Positions 15,905-21,981 of a stretch of DNA of 21,981 nt are shown piece by piece. The notes below the pieces were generated by a model, which worked only from the letters and a program-made list of their open reading frames with translations, was not told the DNA's origin and ran no database searches. This DNA is from Deltaproteobacteria bacterium (GTDB lineage Bacteria; Myxococcota_A; UBA9160; SZUA-336), in assembly GCA_030665705.1 (NCBI GenBank), contig DAOUZG010000002.1, positions 1-21,981 of the forward strand, in the 5' to 3' direction. Position 1 is the stretch's first letter; each line of letters starts with the position of its first letter. The translations under genes were made by a program, and so were the position numbers.

Positions 15905-17010
15905 GCCGAGTCGGAACGCCCCACCTCCTGGCCGCAACCGCGCTTCTCGGAGCACTCGGACCGTTCGTCGTCTACAGCGCGAGCGCGGTCCACTCCGATC
16001 TCATCTTCGGCAGCTCGACGGTCTACCTCTGGCGCCAGCTCCAGGGGCTTGCGCTCGGAATCATCGCCGCCGTCCTGCTTTCGCGGGTGCCCCTCGTGTG
16101 GCTCCGGCGAAGCGGAATTCTCGTGTGGACTCTCGCGGTCGTGCTCCTCGCCCTCACACTCTCACCGCTCGGCGTTGAGCAGCACGGGGCGCGCCGTTGG
16201 GTCCAGCTCGGCGGGGTCATGATCCAGCCGCTGGAGATCATGAAGCTCGGGCTCGTGCTGGGTCTCGCGCAGTGGCTCTCGGCGATCGGACCCCGGATCC
16301 GGGACCTTCCCGTTGGCGTGGTGCTTCCTCTGGTGCTGGGAGTCGGGGTCCCTGCCGGGATCCTGGTCTTCCAACCCGACTTCGGAGGTGCACTGCTCCT
16401 GGGTCTGTTCGCAATGGTGCTCCTGTTCACGGCTGGAGCCCGACCGTCGCACCTTCTCGCGGTCGGCGTGCTCTGCCTCCCCCTGGTCGTGGGGCTCGCC
16501 ACGGGTGCCGACTATCGGCTCGAACGGCTGCAGGCGTTCATCGATCCGTTTTCCGACCCGAAGGGCGGCGGATACCAGCTCATTCAGTCCTTCCTCGCGT
16601 TCGGGGCCGGGGGGCTGTTCGGAACCGGCCTCGGTGCGGGTCAGCAGAAGCTCGGATTCCTTCCCGAGGCCCACACCGACTTCATCCTGTCGATCGTCGG
16701 AGAGGAGCTGGGGCTGTTCGGTGTGGCGATCATCCTGCTCACACTGGCGGCCTTCGCACTCGCCAGCGTCGCGATCGCCGGGCGAGCACGCGATCGCTAC
16801 GCGCTGCTCCTCGCCAGCGGCGCCGGGCTGCTGATCTGGCTGCAGGGCCTCGTTAACGCGGCGGTGACGATGGGGCTGTTGCCTACGACGGGCACCACCC
16901 TTCCCTTCCTCTCCTACGGCCGATCATCCCTGGTCACGTCGCTGGCGGCCGTCGGGCTGATCCTGAACGTCGCCCGTCCGGTCAAACGGGGGAGATCGGG
17001 ATGGCGGTGA
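15898..17010 (+). CDS. ftsW: Septal peptidoglycan glycosyltransferase FtsW
   Basis: A 370-residue SEDS-family polytopic membrane protein that polymerises lipid II at the septum with FtsI. Nine to ten membrane segments are visible. Family motifs include GARRWVQLGGVMIQPLEIMKL, the loop FLPEAHTDFILSIVGEELG with the putative catalytic aspartate D261 (SEDS consensus H-T-D-F), and LPTTGTTLPFLSYG near the C-terminus. The conserved SYGGSS is SYGRSS here: the second glycine is Arg342. ATG at 15898 overlaps murD by 7 bp. The N-terminus is short, as in many FtsW proteins lacking a long cytoplasmic tail. RodA is the alternative, but the position between murD and murG favours FtsW. Confidence 0.93.
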   Translation: MLSRVGTPHLLAATALLGALGPFVVYSASAVHSDLIFGSSTVYLWRQLQGLALGIIAAVLLSRVPLVWLRRSGILVWTLAVVLLALTLSPLGVEQHGARRWVQLGGVMIQPLEIMKLGLVLGLAQWLSAIGPRIRDLPVGVVLPLVLGVGVPAGILVFQPDFGGALLLGLFAMVLLFTAGARPSHLLAVGVLCLPLVVGLATGADYRLERLQAFIDPFSDPKGGGYQLIQSFLAFGAGGLFGTGLGAGQQKLGFLPEAHTDFILSIVGEELGLFGVAIILLTLAAFALASVAIAGRARDRYALLLASGAGLLIWLQGLVNAAVTMGLLPTTGTTLPFLSYGRSSLVTSLAAVGLILNVARPVKRGRSGWR

Positions 17011-18092
17011 ACGTCGTGCTCGCGGGAGGAGGCACCGGCGGCCACGTCTTTCCGGCCCTGGCCCTGGCCGAGGCGATCCGCAAGGAAGAGCCGACCGCTA
17101 ACGTGCGTTTCCTGGGAACCGAGTCGGGGCTGGAGAGCCGCGTGGTGCCCCAGGCGGGCTATCCGCTCGACGTGGTTCCCGCCCGTCCCGTCGTCGGCCG
17201 CCGCTGGACGGAGAGGGTACGGGCCCTTGGCTCGCTTGCGCTGGGCATCCTGCACGCGCGTCGGCTGCTCCGGAGACTCCGAGGCGACCTCGTGATCGGG
17301 GTCGGAGGGTACGCCTCGGTTCCCGCGGTCGTTGCGGCCGTGACGCTCGGGATCCCCACAGCGCTACTCGAGCCGAACGCGCGTCCGGGACGGGCCAATC
17401 GGCTCCTCGGCCGGTTCGCGCGCGCCGTATTCGTTCAGTTCGAAGAGGCAGCGTCAGGTTTTCCGGCGGCAAAGGTGCACCGCGTCGGAACGCCGGTCCG
17501 GGCGATGCCCGAGCGCACGGAACGCTTCCCGGCCGCCGACACCGTGCGGCTTCTCATCCTCGGTGGAAGTCAGGGGGCGCGGTCGATCAACCGCGCGATC
17601 ATCGCCTCGCTCGACCGATTGGGGGAGCGCGACGGGTTCCGGATCACGCACCAGACGGGGGAGAGAGATCTCGAGGAGGTGCAGCGTGCCTACCGGGAAG
17701 CGGACGTCTGCGCCGAGGTCGTCCCCTTCCTGCAGGACGTGCCCGAGAGGCTCAGCCGTTCCGATCTCGTGGTCGCCCGGGCGGGCGCGGCGAGCGTCGC
17801 GGAGCTCTGCGCGGCGGGGGTGCCATCGATCCTGGTCCCCTACCCCTTCGCCGCCGACGACCACCAGATGGCGAACGCGCGGGCGCTGGAACGCGTGGGG
17901 GGGTGCATCGTGGTGCCCGACGCAGGGGTCGTCGAGCAGCTCGCAGGAGAGATCCGGGGACTCGCGCAGGACGCGGACCGTCGGCGCCGAATCGGCGACG
18001 CGGCCCATCAACTCGCCGCGCCGGACGCAGCCGAGCAGATCTGGAAGATCTGCTCGGCTTGGATTTCCGCCGCCCCAGGAGCAGCAACGTGA
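17001..18092 (+). CDS. murG: Lipid I beta-N-acetylglucosaminyltransferase MurG
   Basis: A 363-residue GT-B glycosyltransferase, peripheral on the inner membrane, that adds GlcNAc to lipid I to form lipid II. The N-terminal glycine-rich GGGTGGH (9-15) and GVGGYASVPAV bind the acceptor side. LILGGSQGARSIN opens the C-terminal domain, and RAGAASVAEL with PYPFAADDHQMANA forms the UDP-GlcNAc site. ATG at 17001 lies about 5 bp after GGGGGAGA; GTG at 17007 (two codons in) would give a GTGA overlap with the ftsW stop and is possible. The last 65 bp hold a perfect 14-bp inverted repeat that encodes part of the C-terminal helix. The stop overlaps a 14-codon mini-ORF. Confidence 0.95.
   Translation: MAVNVVLAGGGTGGHVFPALALAEAIRKEEPTANVRFLGTESGLESRVVPQAGYPLDVVPARPVVGRRWTERVRALGSLALGILHARRLLRRLRGDLVIGVGGYASVPAVVAAVTLGIPTALLEPNARPGRANRLLGRFARAVFVQFEEAASGFPAAKVHRVGTPVRAMPERTERFPAADTVRLLILGGSQGARSINRAIIASLDRLGERDGFRITHQTGERDLEEVQRAYREADVCAEVVPFLQDVPERLSRSDLVVARAGAASVAELCAAGVPSILVPYPFAADDHQMANARALERVGGCIVVPDAGVVEQLAGEIRGLAQDADRRRRIGDAAHQLAAPDAAEQIWKICSAWISAAPGAAT
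18029..18059 (+). terminator. Perfect 14-bp stem-loop at the 3' end of murG
   Basis: AGCCGAGCAGATCT (18029-18042) and AGATCTGCTCGGCT (18046-18059) are exact complements around a GGA loop. The structure lies inside murG codons, 30 bp before the murG stop, and is followed by TTGGATTTCC rather than a clean T-run. It could be a weak intrinsic terminator or attenuator acting when murG translation stalls, an RNA processing or stabilising hairpin, or a DNA dyad for a protein. Terminator is only the nearest category. Confidence 0.5.
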
Positions 18093-18133
18093 ACACGAAC
18101 CGTCGTTTTCGATCGGAAGGAGGAGCAGGGTGA
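18089..18133 (+). CDS. 14-codon mini-ORF bridging murG and murC
   Basis: Starting at GTG 18089, the reading frame encodes a 14-residue peptide (MNTNRRFRSEGGAG) ending in TGA at 18131-18133. Its start overlaps the murG stop as GTGA, and its stop overlaps the murC GTG as GTGA, the same junction geometry as elsewhere in this operon. It spans the murC ribosome binding site. It might serve to carry ribosomes from murG to murC rather than make a functional peptide, or be chance. No separate ribosome binding site precedes it other than AGGAGC at 18077-18082. Confidence 0.35.
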   Translation: MNTNRRFRSEGGAG

Positions 18134-19527
18134 ACCGCCGAGTCAAGAGGGTACACCTCGTCGGCATCGGAGGGGCCGGGATGTCGGGCATCGCCGAGAT
18201 CCTCCACGCCAGCGGCTACACGGTCACCGGTTCCGACCTGCGCGAGGGCAAGACGGTGCGGCGTCTGCGGGCCCTCGGAGTCCCGATCTCCATCGGGCAC
18301 GACCCTGCGCACGTGGGGGATGCCGACGTCGTCGTCTACTCCTCGGCGGTCCCGGGCACGAACCCCGAGCTCGTCGCCGCTGCAGACCGACGCCTTCCCG
18401 TGATCCCGCGCGCGGAGATGCTCGCCGAGCTGATGCGGATGAAGCACGGCGTTGCCGTCGCGGGCTCCCACGGGAAGACCACGACGACCTCCGTCATCGG
18501 CGCGGTCCTGCAGGCGGGCGGGCTCGATCCGACAACGGTTGTGGGCGGACAGGTGAAGAGCCTCGGGAGCCACTCGCGCCTCGGAGCCGGCGACGTCCTC
18601 GTGGCCGAGGCCGACGAAAGCGATGGCTCGTTCCTGCGCCTGCTCCCCACCGTGGTGGTGGTCACGAACGTCGACGCAGAACACCTCGATCACTACGGCG
18701 GTATCGAGGCCCTGCGACGCGCCTTTGCCGACTTCGCGAATCGGATCCCCTTCCACGGAGCCGCGATCCTCTGCCTCGACGACCCGGGTGTCCGAGCGCT
18801 CCTCACCGACGTGACGCGCCGAACCCGGACCTACGGACTCTCGGCGACGGCCCAGGTACGTGCCGAGGCCGTGGACGGACATGGCCTCGAGACCCGTTTC
18901 CGGGTGCGCGCCGACGAGCGCCTTCTCGGGGAAGCCAGGATCCGAATGCCCGGGATCCACAACGTCCGGAACGCCCTTGCCGCGATCGCCGTCGGCCTCG
19001 AGTTCGACGTGTCCTGGGCGCGAACGGCCGAGGCGCTGGAGGAGTTTCGAGGCGTGGAGCGCCGGTTCGAAATTCGAGGCGAGGCGGGCGGCGTCGTCGT
19101 CGTGGACGACTACGCGCACCACCCGGCCGAGATCCGGGCCACGCTCGAGGCGGCGCGCAACGCTTTCGAGCGTCGGCTCGTGGTGGCCTTCCAGCCGCAC
19201 CGATACACACGCACGCGAGCACTGCGCGAAGAGTTCGCCGGTGCCTTCGTGGACGCCGACGTGGTCCTGTTGACCGAGATCTATCCCGCGGGCGAAGAGA
19301 AGATCCTCGGGGTCGATGGGCGAAGGCTCGCCGAGGCCGTTCGGGCGACCGGCCACCCCGCCGTCGAGTTCGTGGCCGAGCCGACCGACCTGGTCGCGCG
19401 GCTCGCCGAGCGGATCCGACCCGGAGACGCCGTGCTGTTCATGGGTGCCGGAGATGTGAATCGCTTCGTGGACCCGCTCCTCGACTCGCTGGGGCACGGT
19501 CCGGAGGGAGGAGGGGCCAACGGTTGA
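18130..19527 (+). CDS. murC: UDP-MurNAc:L-alanine ligase MurC
   Basis: A 465-residue Mur ligase that attaches the first stem-peptide residue, L-Ala, to UDP-MurNAc. The Rossmann-like N-terminus has VGIGGAGMSGIAE (11-23) and GSD at about 34-36. SSAVPGTNPE (71-80) precedes the P-loop GSHGKTTTT (112-120), whose His is typical of MurC. EADESDGSFL and NVDAEHLDHYG follow. The C-terminal domain has DDYAHHPAEI and FQPHRYTRT. GTG at 18130 lies 6 bp after GGAGG within the strong GGAAGGAGGAG (18115-18125). There is a 37-bp gap from murG, the only clear gap between complete genes from mraZ to murC. The frame is open upstream inside murG but without family similarity. Confidence 0.95.
   Translation: MNRRVKRVHLVGIGGAGMSGIAEILHASGYTVTGSDLREGKTVRRLRALGVPISIGHDPAHVGDADVVVYSSAVPGTNPELVAAADRRLPVIPRAEMLAELMRMKHGVAVAGSHGKTTTTSVIGAVLQAGGLDPTTVVGGQVKSLGSHSRLGAGDVLVAEADESDGSFLRLLPTVVVVTNVDAEHLDHYGGIEALRRAFADFANRIPFHGAAILCLDDPGVRALLTDVTRRTRTYGLSATAQVRAEAVDGHGLETRFRVRADERLLGEARIRMPGIHNVRNALAAIAVGLEFDVSWARTAEALEEFRGVERRFEIRGEAGGVVVVDDYAHHPAEIRATLEAARNAFERRLVVAFQPHRYTRTRALREEFAGAFVDADVVLLTEIYPAGEEKILGVDGRRLAEAVRATGHPAVEFVAEPTDLVARLAERIRPGDAVLFMGAGDVNRFVDPLLDSLGHGPEGGGANG
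19503..19516 (+). promoter_or_regulatory. Strong ribosome binding site before the expected murB start
   Basis: The 14-base purine run GGAGGGAGGAGGGG at the end of murC lies 7 bp before TTG at 19524, which would make a TTGA overlap with the murC stop like that of murF. That TTG is out of frame with MurB by one base. In the MurB frame the codon at the matching position is GTT (19523). This site therefore raises doubt about where murB starts. Confidence 0.5.
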
Positions 19528-19591
19528 ATCGGAGCTCGAGAGCCTGCGAGAAGAGCTCGTCCGCCAACTCGGGCCACGGGTCGAGTTCGAC

Positions 19592-20443
19592 GTGCCGATG
19601 GCGCGCCTCACCTCGCTTCGGATCGGGGGGCTTGCCGACGTCGTGGTTCGGCCCGAGAGCCGAGAGGAACTCGCAGCGGTCCTCGCGCTGGTCGAGGCGC
19701 GACCCCTGCCACACTACGTCGTTGGCGGAGGCTTCAACACCATTGTCCGCGACGGGGGGATTCGAGGTCTGGTGGTGCATCTCGGAGCGCTCCGCGCCGT
19801 TCGCTTTACCGGGGACGGGAGCGTGGAGGCCGAGGCGGGCGCCACGCATGCGACGGTCACGCGGCTTTGCGCAGAGCACGGAAGAGCAGGACTCGAGTTC
19901 GCGGTGGGGATCCCGGGAACGGTCGGGGGCTGGATCGTCATGAACGCGGGAATTGTCGAGCGGGAGATGAAGGACGTGGTCGAGAGCATCGAGGTCCTGT
20001 TGCCCGAAGGCCGGAATCCGCTCCAGCTCTCACGCGACGAGCTTCGCTTCCGGTACCGAGCGCTCGACCTCCCGCGCGGTGCGGTCGTGGTTTCCGCGCG
20101 CTTCCGGACGTCCCCCGATGATCCGGCCGAGGTGCAGGAGCGCATGCGGGCTCACCTCGAGCACCGGCGCCGCACGCAGCCGGTGGACCGCCTCACCTGC
20201 GGATCGGTCTTCAAGAACCCGGAGGGGGATCACGCGGGGAGACTCATCGAGGCGGCGGGACTCAAGGGCGCACGGGTCGGGGATGCCGAGATCTCGACCG
20301 TGCACGCGAACTTCATCGTCAACCGGGGACGCGCGGCGGCCTCCGATGTACTTCGGCTGATCGAGCGAGCGCACTCGGAGGTCCTGCGTCGGTTCGGCGT
20401 CGACCTGGAACCCGAGGTGCACGTGCTGGGAGAGGAGCCATGA
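19592..20443 (+). CDS. murB: UDP-N-acetylenolpyruvoylglucosamine reductase MurB (start uncertain)
   Basis: From GTG 19592, 283 residues of a FAD-dependent type II MurB (no E. coli-type insertion), which reduces UDP-GlcNAc-enolpyruvate to UDP-MurNAc. Motifs are TSLRIGGLADVVV (7-19), GGGFNTIVRDGG (45-56), GIPGTVGGWIVMNAG (106-120) and the catalytic serine in CGSVFKNP. The C-terminal Glu-rich end is typical. The same frame is open back to 19460, and 19526-19591 encodes ESELESLREELVRQLG followed by PRVEFD, which resembles the helix that begins many longer MurB proteins. However, no ATG, GTG or TTG occurs in frame there; GTT 19523, ACG 19520 and CTG 19544 are the noncanonical options. GTG 19592 itself has a weak ribosome binding site. 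The stop overlaps ftsQ as ATGA. Confidence 0.9.
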   Translation: MPMARLTSLRIGGLADVVVRPESREELAAVLALVEARPLPHYVVGGGFNTIVRDGGIRGLVVHLGALRAVRFTGDGSVEAEAGATHATVTRLCAEHGRAGLEFAVGIPGTVGGWIVMNAGIVEREMKDVVESIEVLLPEGRNPLQLSRDELRFRYRALDLPRGAVVVSARFRTSPDDPAEVQERMRAHLEHRRRTQPVDRLTCGSVFKNPEGDHAGRLIEAAGLKGARVGDAEISTVHANFIVNRGRAAASDVLRLIERAHSEVLRRFGVDLEPEVHVLGEEP

Positions 20444-21222
20444 GCCGACGTCGCACGTCCACGCGCAAGGGCAGGCGCGCGCTCAAGCGTAGGCGCCGGG
20501 CCATGACGCGGAGGCGTCTGCTCCGCGGGATCCGGATCGCGTTGGGGGCCGCGGGGGTGACCGCCGTCGGCCTCGGCGTGTTCACTCTGGCACGTACGGC
20601 CCTCCCGGCGATGCAGGACGCCCTTCGATCCCCGCGGTTCCACCTGCGCGCGGTTCACTGGGTCGGGCTCCGTTCGCTCGATAGCGCGCAGCTTGCGGGG
20701 CTCCTCGATCTGCCGGAGAGGGTCGCGCTGGTCGACGTAGACATCGACGCGCTCGCGTCGAGCGTCAGCCGGCACGCGCGCGTGGCCCGGGTGGACGCGC
20801 TCCGCATTCCGCCCGACCGAATCGTGCTCCGCATCGGGGAGCGGGAGCCGATCGCCCGCATCTCCGGCCGAGCGGAGGGGTTCGACGCGACCGGGGCTCA
20901 CTTCCCGCTGCTCGAGGGCGAGAAGGCGCAGCTCGTGCCCGTTCGCGGCAACCCACGGGGAGCGATTCCGCTGCTCCTCGCGGCGCGGCGCTGGGGGGTC
21001 GAGCTTGCGGGCGTGGAGGTGCGGAGCATCGAGGACGTCCGTTTCCGGGTTCACGGGTCGGACACGGTGATTCGAGCGGATGGTGAGGCGGATCGGGCGC
21101 TCCGTGCGTGGACGGACCTGCGCGCAGCTGGCCTCGTGAGCCGGTACCAGCCCGAAGAGGTGGATCTGAGGTTTCGGGAAAGCGCGGTGCTTCGCGAGCT
21201 CCGCGCAAAAGGGGGGGGGTGA
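20440..21222 (+). CDS. ftsQ: Cell division protein FtsQ
   Basis: A 260-residue bitopic membrane protein. A strongly Arg/Lys-rich cytoplasmic tail (1-31) precedes one membrane segment (about 32-52). The periplasmic POTRA domain begins near 67 (FHLRAVHWVGLRSLDSAQLAGLL) and a beta domain follows to the end. FtsQ forms the FtsQLB complex that recruits and licenses FtsW/FtsI. ATG at 20440 overlaps the murB stop by 4 bp (ATGA), and position before ftsA confirms the call although sequence conservation is low. ddl, often found between murB and ftsQ, is absent. The gene ends in AAAA followed by nine G and then TGA. Confidence 0.92.
   Translation: MSRRRTSTRKGRRALKRRRRAMTRRRLLRGIRIALGAAGVTAVGLGVFTLARTALPAMQDALRSPRFHLRAVHWVGLRSLDSAQLAGLLDLPERVALVDVDIDALASSVSRHARVARVDALRIPPDRIVLRIGEREPIARISGRAEGFDATGAHFPLLEGEKAQLVPVRGNPRGAIPLLLAARRWGVELAGVEVRSIEDVRFRVHGSDTVIRADGEADRALRAWTDLRAAGLVSRYQPEEVDLRFRESAVLRELRAKGGG
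21211..21219 (+). other. A4G9 homopolymer at the ftsQ-ftsA junction
   Basis: Four A (21207-21210) are followed by nine G (21211-21219), immediately before the TGA of ftsQ. Such runs are prone to polymerase slippage and to sequencing error. One extra G would remove the ftsQ stop and place the reading frame in that of ftsA. Confidence 0.6.
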
Positions 21223-21224
21223 GG

Positions 21225-21981
21225 ATGCCACGTCAGGAAGGACTGATCGTCGGTCTCGATATCGGAACGACGAAGATCTGCGCGATTGTCGCGGAGCAGA
21301 ACGGAGAGCGGGTCGACATTATCGGGATTGGGACCCACCCGTCTCGAGGCCTTCGAAAGGGGGTGGTGATCGACATCGACTCTACGGTCGACTCGATCCG
21401 GAAGGCGGTTGACGAAGCGGAACTGATGGCGGGCTGCGAGATCAACTCCGTCTACGTGGGAATTGCCGGCGGCCACATCGAAGCCCGCAACGAGATCGGG
21501 ATGGTGGCGATCAAGGACCGGGAGGTGAAGCTGGGGGACGTGAAGCGCGTGATCGAGCAGGCTCAGGCCATCGCGATCCCGGCCGACCGGGAGGTGATTC
21601 ACGTCATCCCGCAGGAGTACGAAATCGACGACCAGGACGGGATCAAGCAGCCGGTCGGAATGTCCGGCGTCCGGCTCATCGCGAAGGTCCACATCGTGAC
21701 CGCCGCCGTGACTTCGGCCCAGAACGTCATCAAGTGCTGCAACCGCGCCGGCTTGAACGTCATCGACATCGTCCTCGAGCCGCTTGCCTCGAGCGCGGCG
21801 GTCCTGGCAAACGATGAGAAGGAGCTCGGGGTCGCGCTCACGGATGTCGGGGGCGGAACGACCGATCTCGCGGTGTTCATCGATGGATCCGTGAAGCACT
21901 CGTCCGTCTTGTCCCTGGGCGGCTACCACCTGACCAACGACGCCGCGGTGGGACTGCGCACGCCGTTCGAGCAGGCGGAGC
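21225..21981 (+). CDS. ftsA: Cell division protein FtsA (5' part; continues off the right edge)
   Basis: The first 252 codons of FtsA, the actin-like ATPase that tethers FtsZ to the inner membrane. The phosphate-1 loop LDIGTTKICAIVAE (11-24) and the phosphate-2 loop DVGGGTTD (207-214) are intact, with the FtsA-specific 1C subdomain between them (about 80-165). The conserved HVIPQEYEIDDQDGIKQPVGMSG segment marks the end of the 1C part. The frame is open to the window edge, so the C-terminal amphipathic membrane helix is not visible. ATG at 21225 begins 2 bp after the ftsQ stop; an in-frame GTG at 21219 would restore the GTGA overlap seen elsewhere and is a fair alternative. ftsZ is expected next. 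Confidence 0.95.
   Translation, partial: MPRQEGLIVGLDIGTTKICAIVAEQNGERVDIIGIGTHPSRGLRKGVVIDIDSTVDSIRKAVDEAELMAGCEINSVYVGIAGGHIEARNEIGMVAIKDREVKLGDVKRVIEQAQAIAIPADREVIHVIPQEYEIDDQDGIKQPVGMSGVRLIAKVHIVTAAVTSAQNVIKCCNRAGLNVIDIVLEPLASSAAVLANDEKELGVALTDVGGGTTDLAVFIDGSVKHSSVLSLGGYHLTNDAAVGLRTPFEQAE

Noticed and set aside
17752..19611. Long 619-codon minus-strand open frame opposite murG, murC and murB
   Set aside because: Antisense shadow typical of high-GC DNA; the plus strand encodes complete MurG and MurC, and the minus translation is Arg/Gly/His-rich without domain motifs.

Overview
The window is a gene-dense, high-GC bacterial chromosome segment. Its right two thirds (about 7.13 kb to the end) is a nearly complete division and cell wall (dcw) cluster in canonical order: mraZ, rsmH, ftsL, ftsI, murE, murF, mraY, murD, ftsW, murG, murC, murB, ftsQ and the start of ftsA. 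MurE carries the DNPR signature of meso-diaminopimelate-adding enzymes, so a Gram-negative-type peptidoglycan is expected. The high GC, many GTG/TTG starts, a CxxC zinc-ribbon protein of the MJ0042 type, a PhaR-type PHA regulator and paired ArsA/Get3-like ATPases fit a lineage of the former Deltaproteobacteria (Myxococcota, Binatota or relatives). This taxonomic placement is inference; no rRNA is present.

Layout. (1) 1-462, minus: 5' part of a zinc-ribbon gene running off the left edge. (2) 573-3739, plus: a four-gene cassette with two ArsA/Get3-like ATPases overlapping by 4 bp, a small helical protein of unknown function, and a PhaR-type DNA-binding protein with a phasin-like coiled-coil tail. 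(3) 3736-3902: a 167-bp imperfect palindrome bounded by CTAG on both sides. It supplies the TAG stop codons of both converging genes and looks like a miniature transposable or REP-like element. (4) 3899-5910, minus: a two-gene operon of an SDR-fold epimerase-like protein and a PlsC-like acyltransferase, both with altered catalytic residues, preceded by a good sigma70-like promoter very close to the start codon. (5) 5965-7005, plus: a class II-type histone deacetylase-family amidohydrolase. (6) 7006-7250: regulatory region of the dcw cluster with four MraZ boxes in exact 10-bp register and a 12-bp stem hairpin in the mraZ leader. (7) 7251-21981: the dcw cluster.

The dcw genes are almost all joined by 1- to 10-bp overlaps (GTGA, ATGA, TTGA), implying one translationally coupled operon under MraZ autoregulation. 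It supplies the Mur ligases, the lipid I/II enzymes (MraY, MurG), the septal synthase pair FtsW/FtsI, and FtsL/FtsQ/FtsA. The exception is the murG-murC junction, which holds a perfect 14-bp stem-loop, a 14-codon mini-ORF tied to both neighbours by GTGA overlaps, and a strong ribosome binding site. The murB start is also irregular: a strong ribosome binding site and coding-like N-terminus lack an in-frame canonical start codon. ddl, often found between murB and ftsQ, is absent.

No tRNA, rRNA, CRISPR array, phage or intact transposase gene was seen. The best candidates for something undescribed are the ArsA/Get3 pair with a PhaR/phasin-like regulator, the CTAG-bounded palindrome, and the murG-murC junction.
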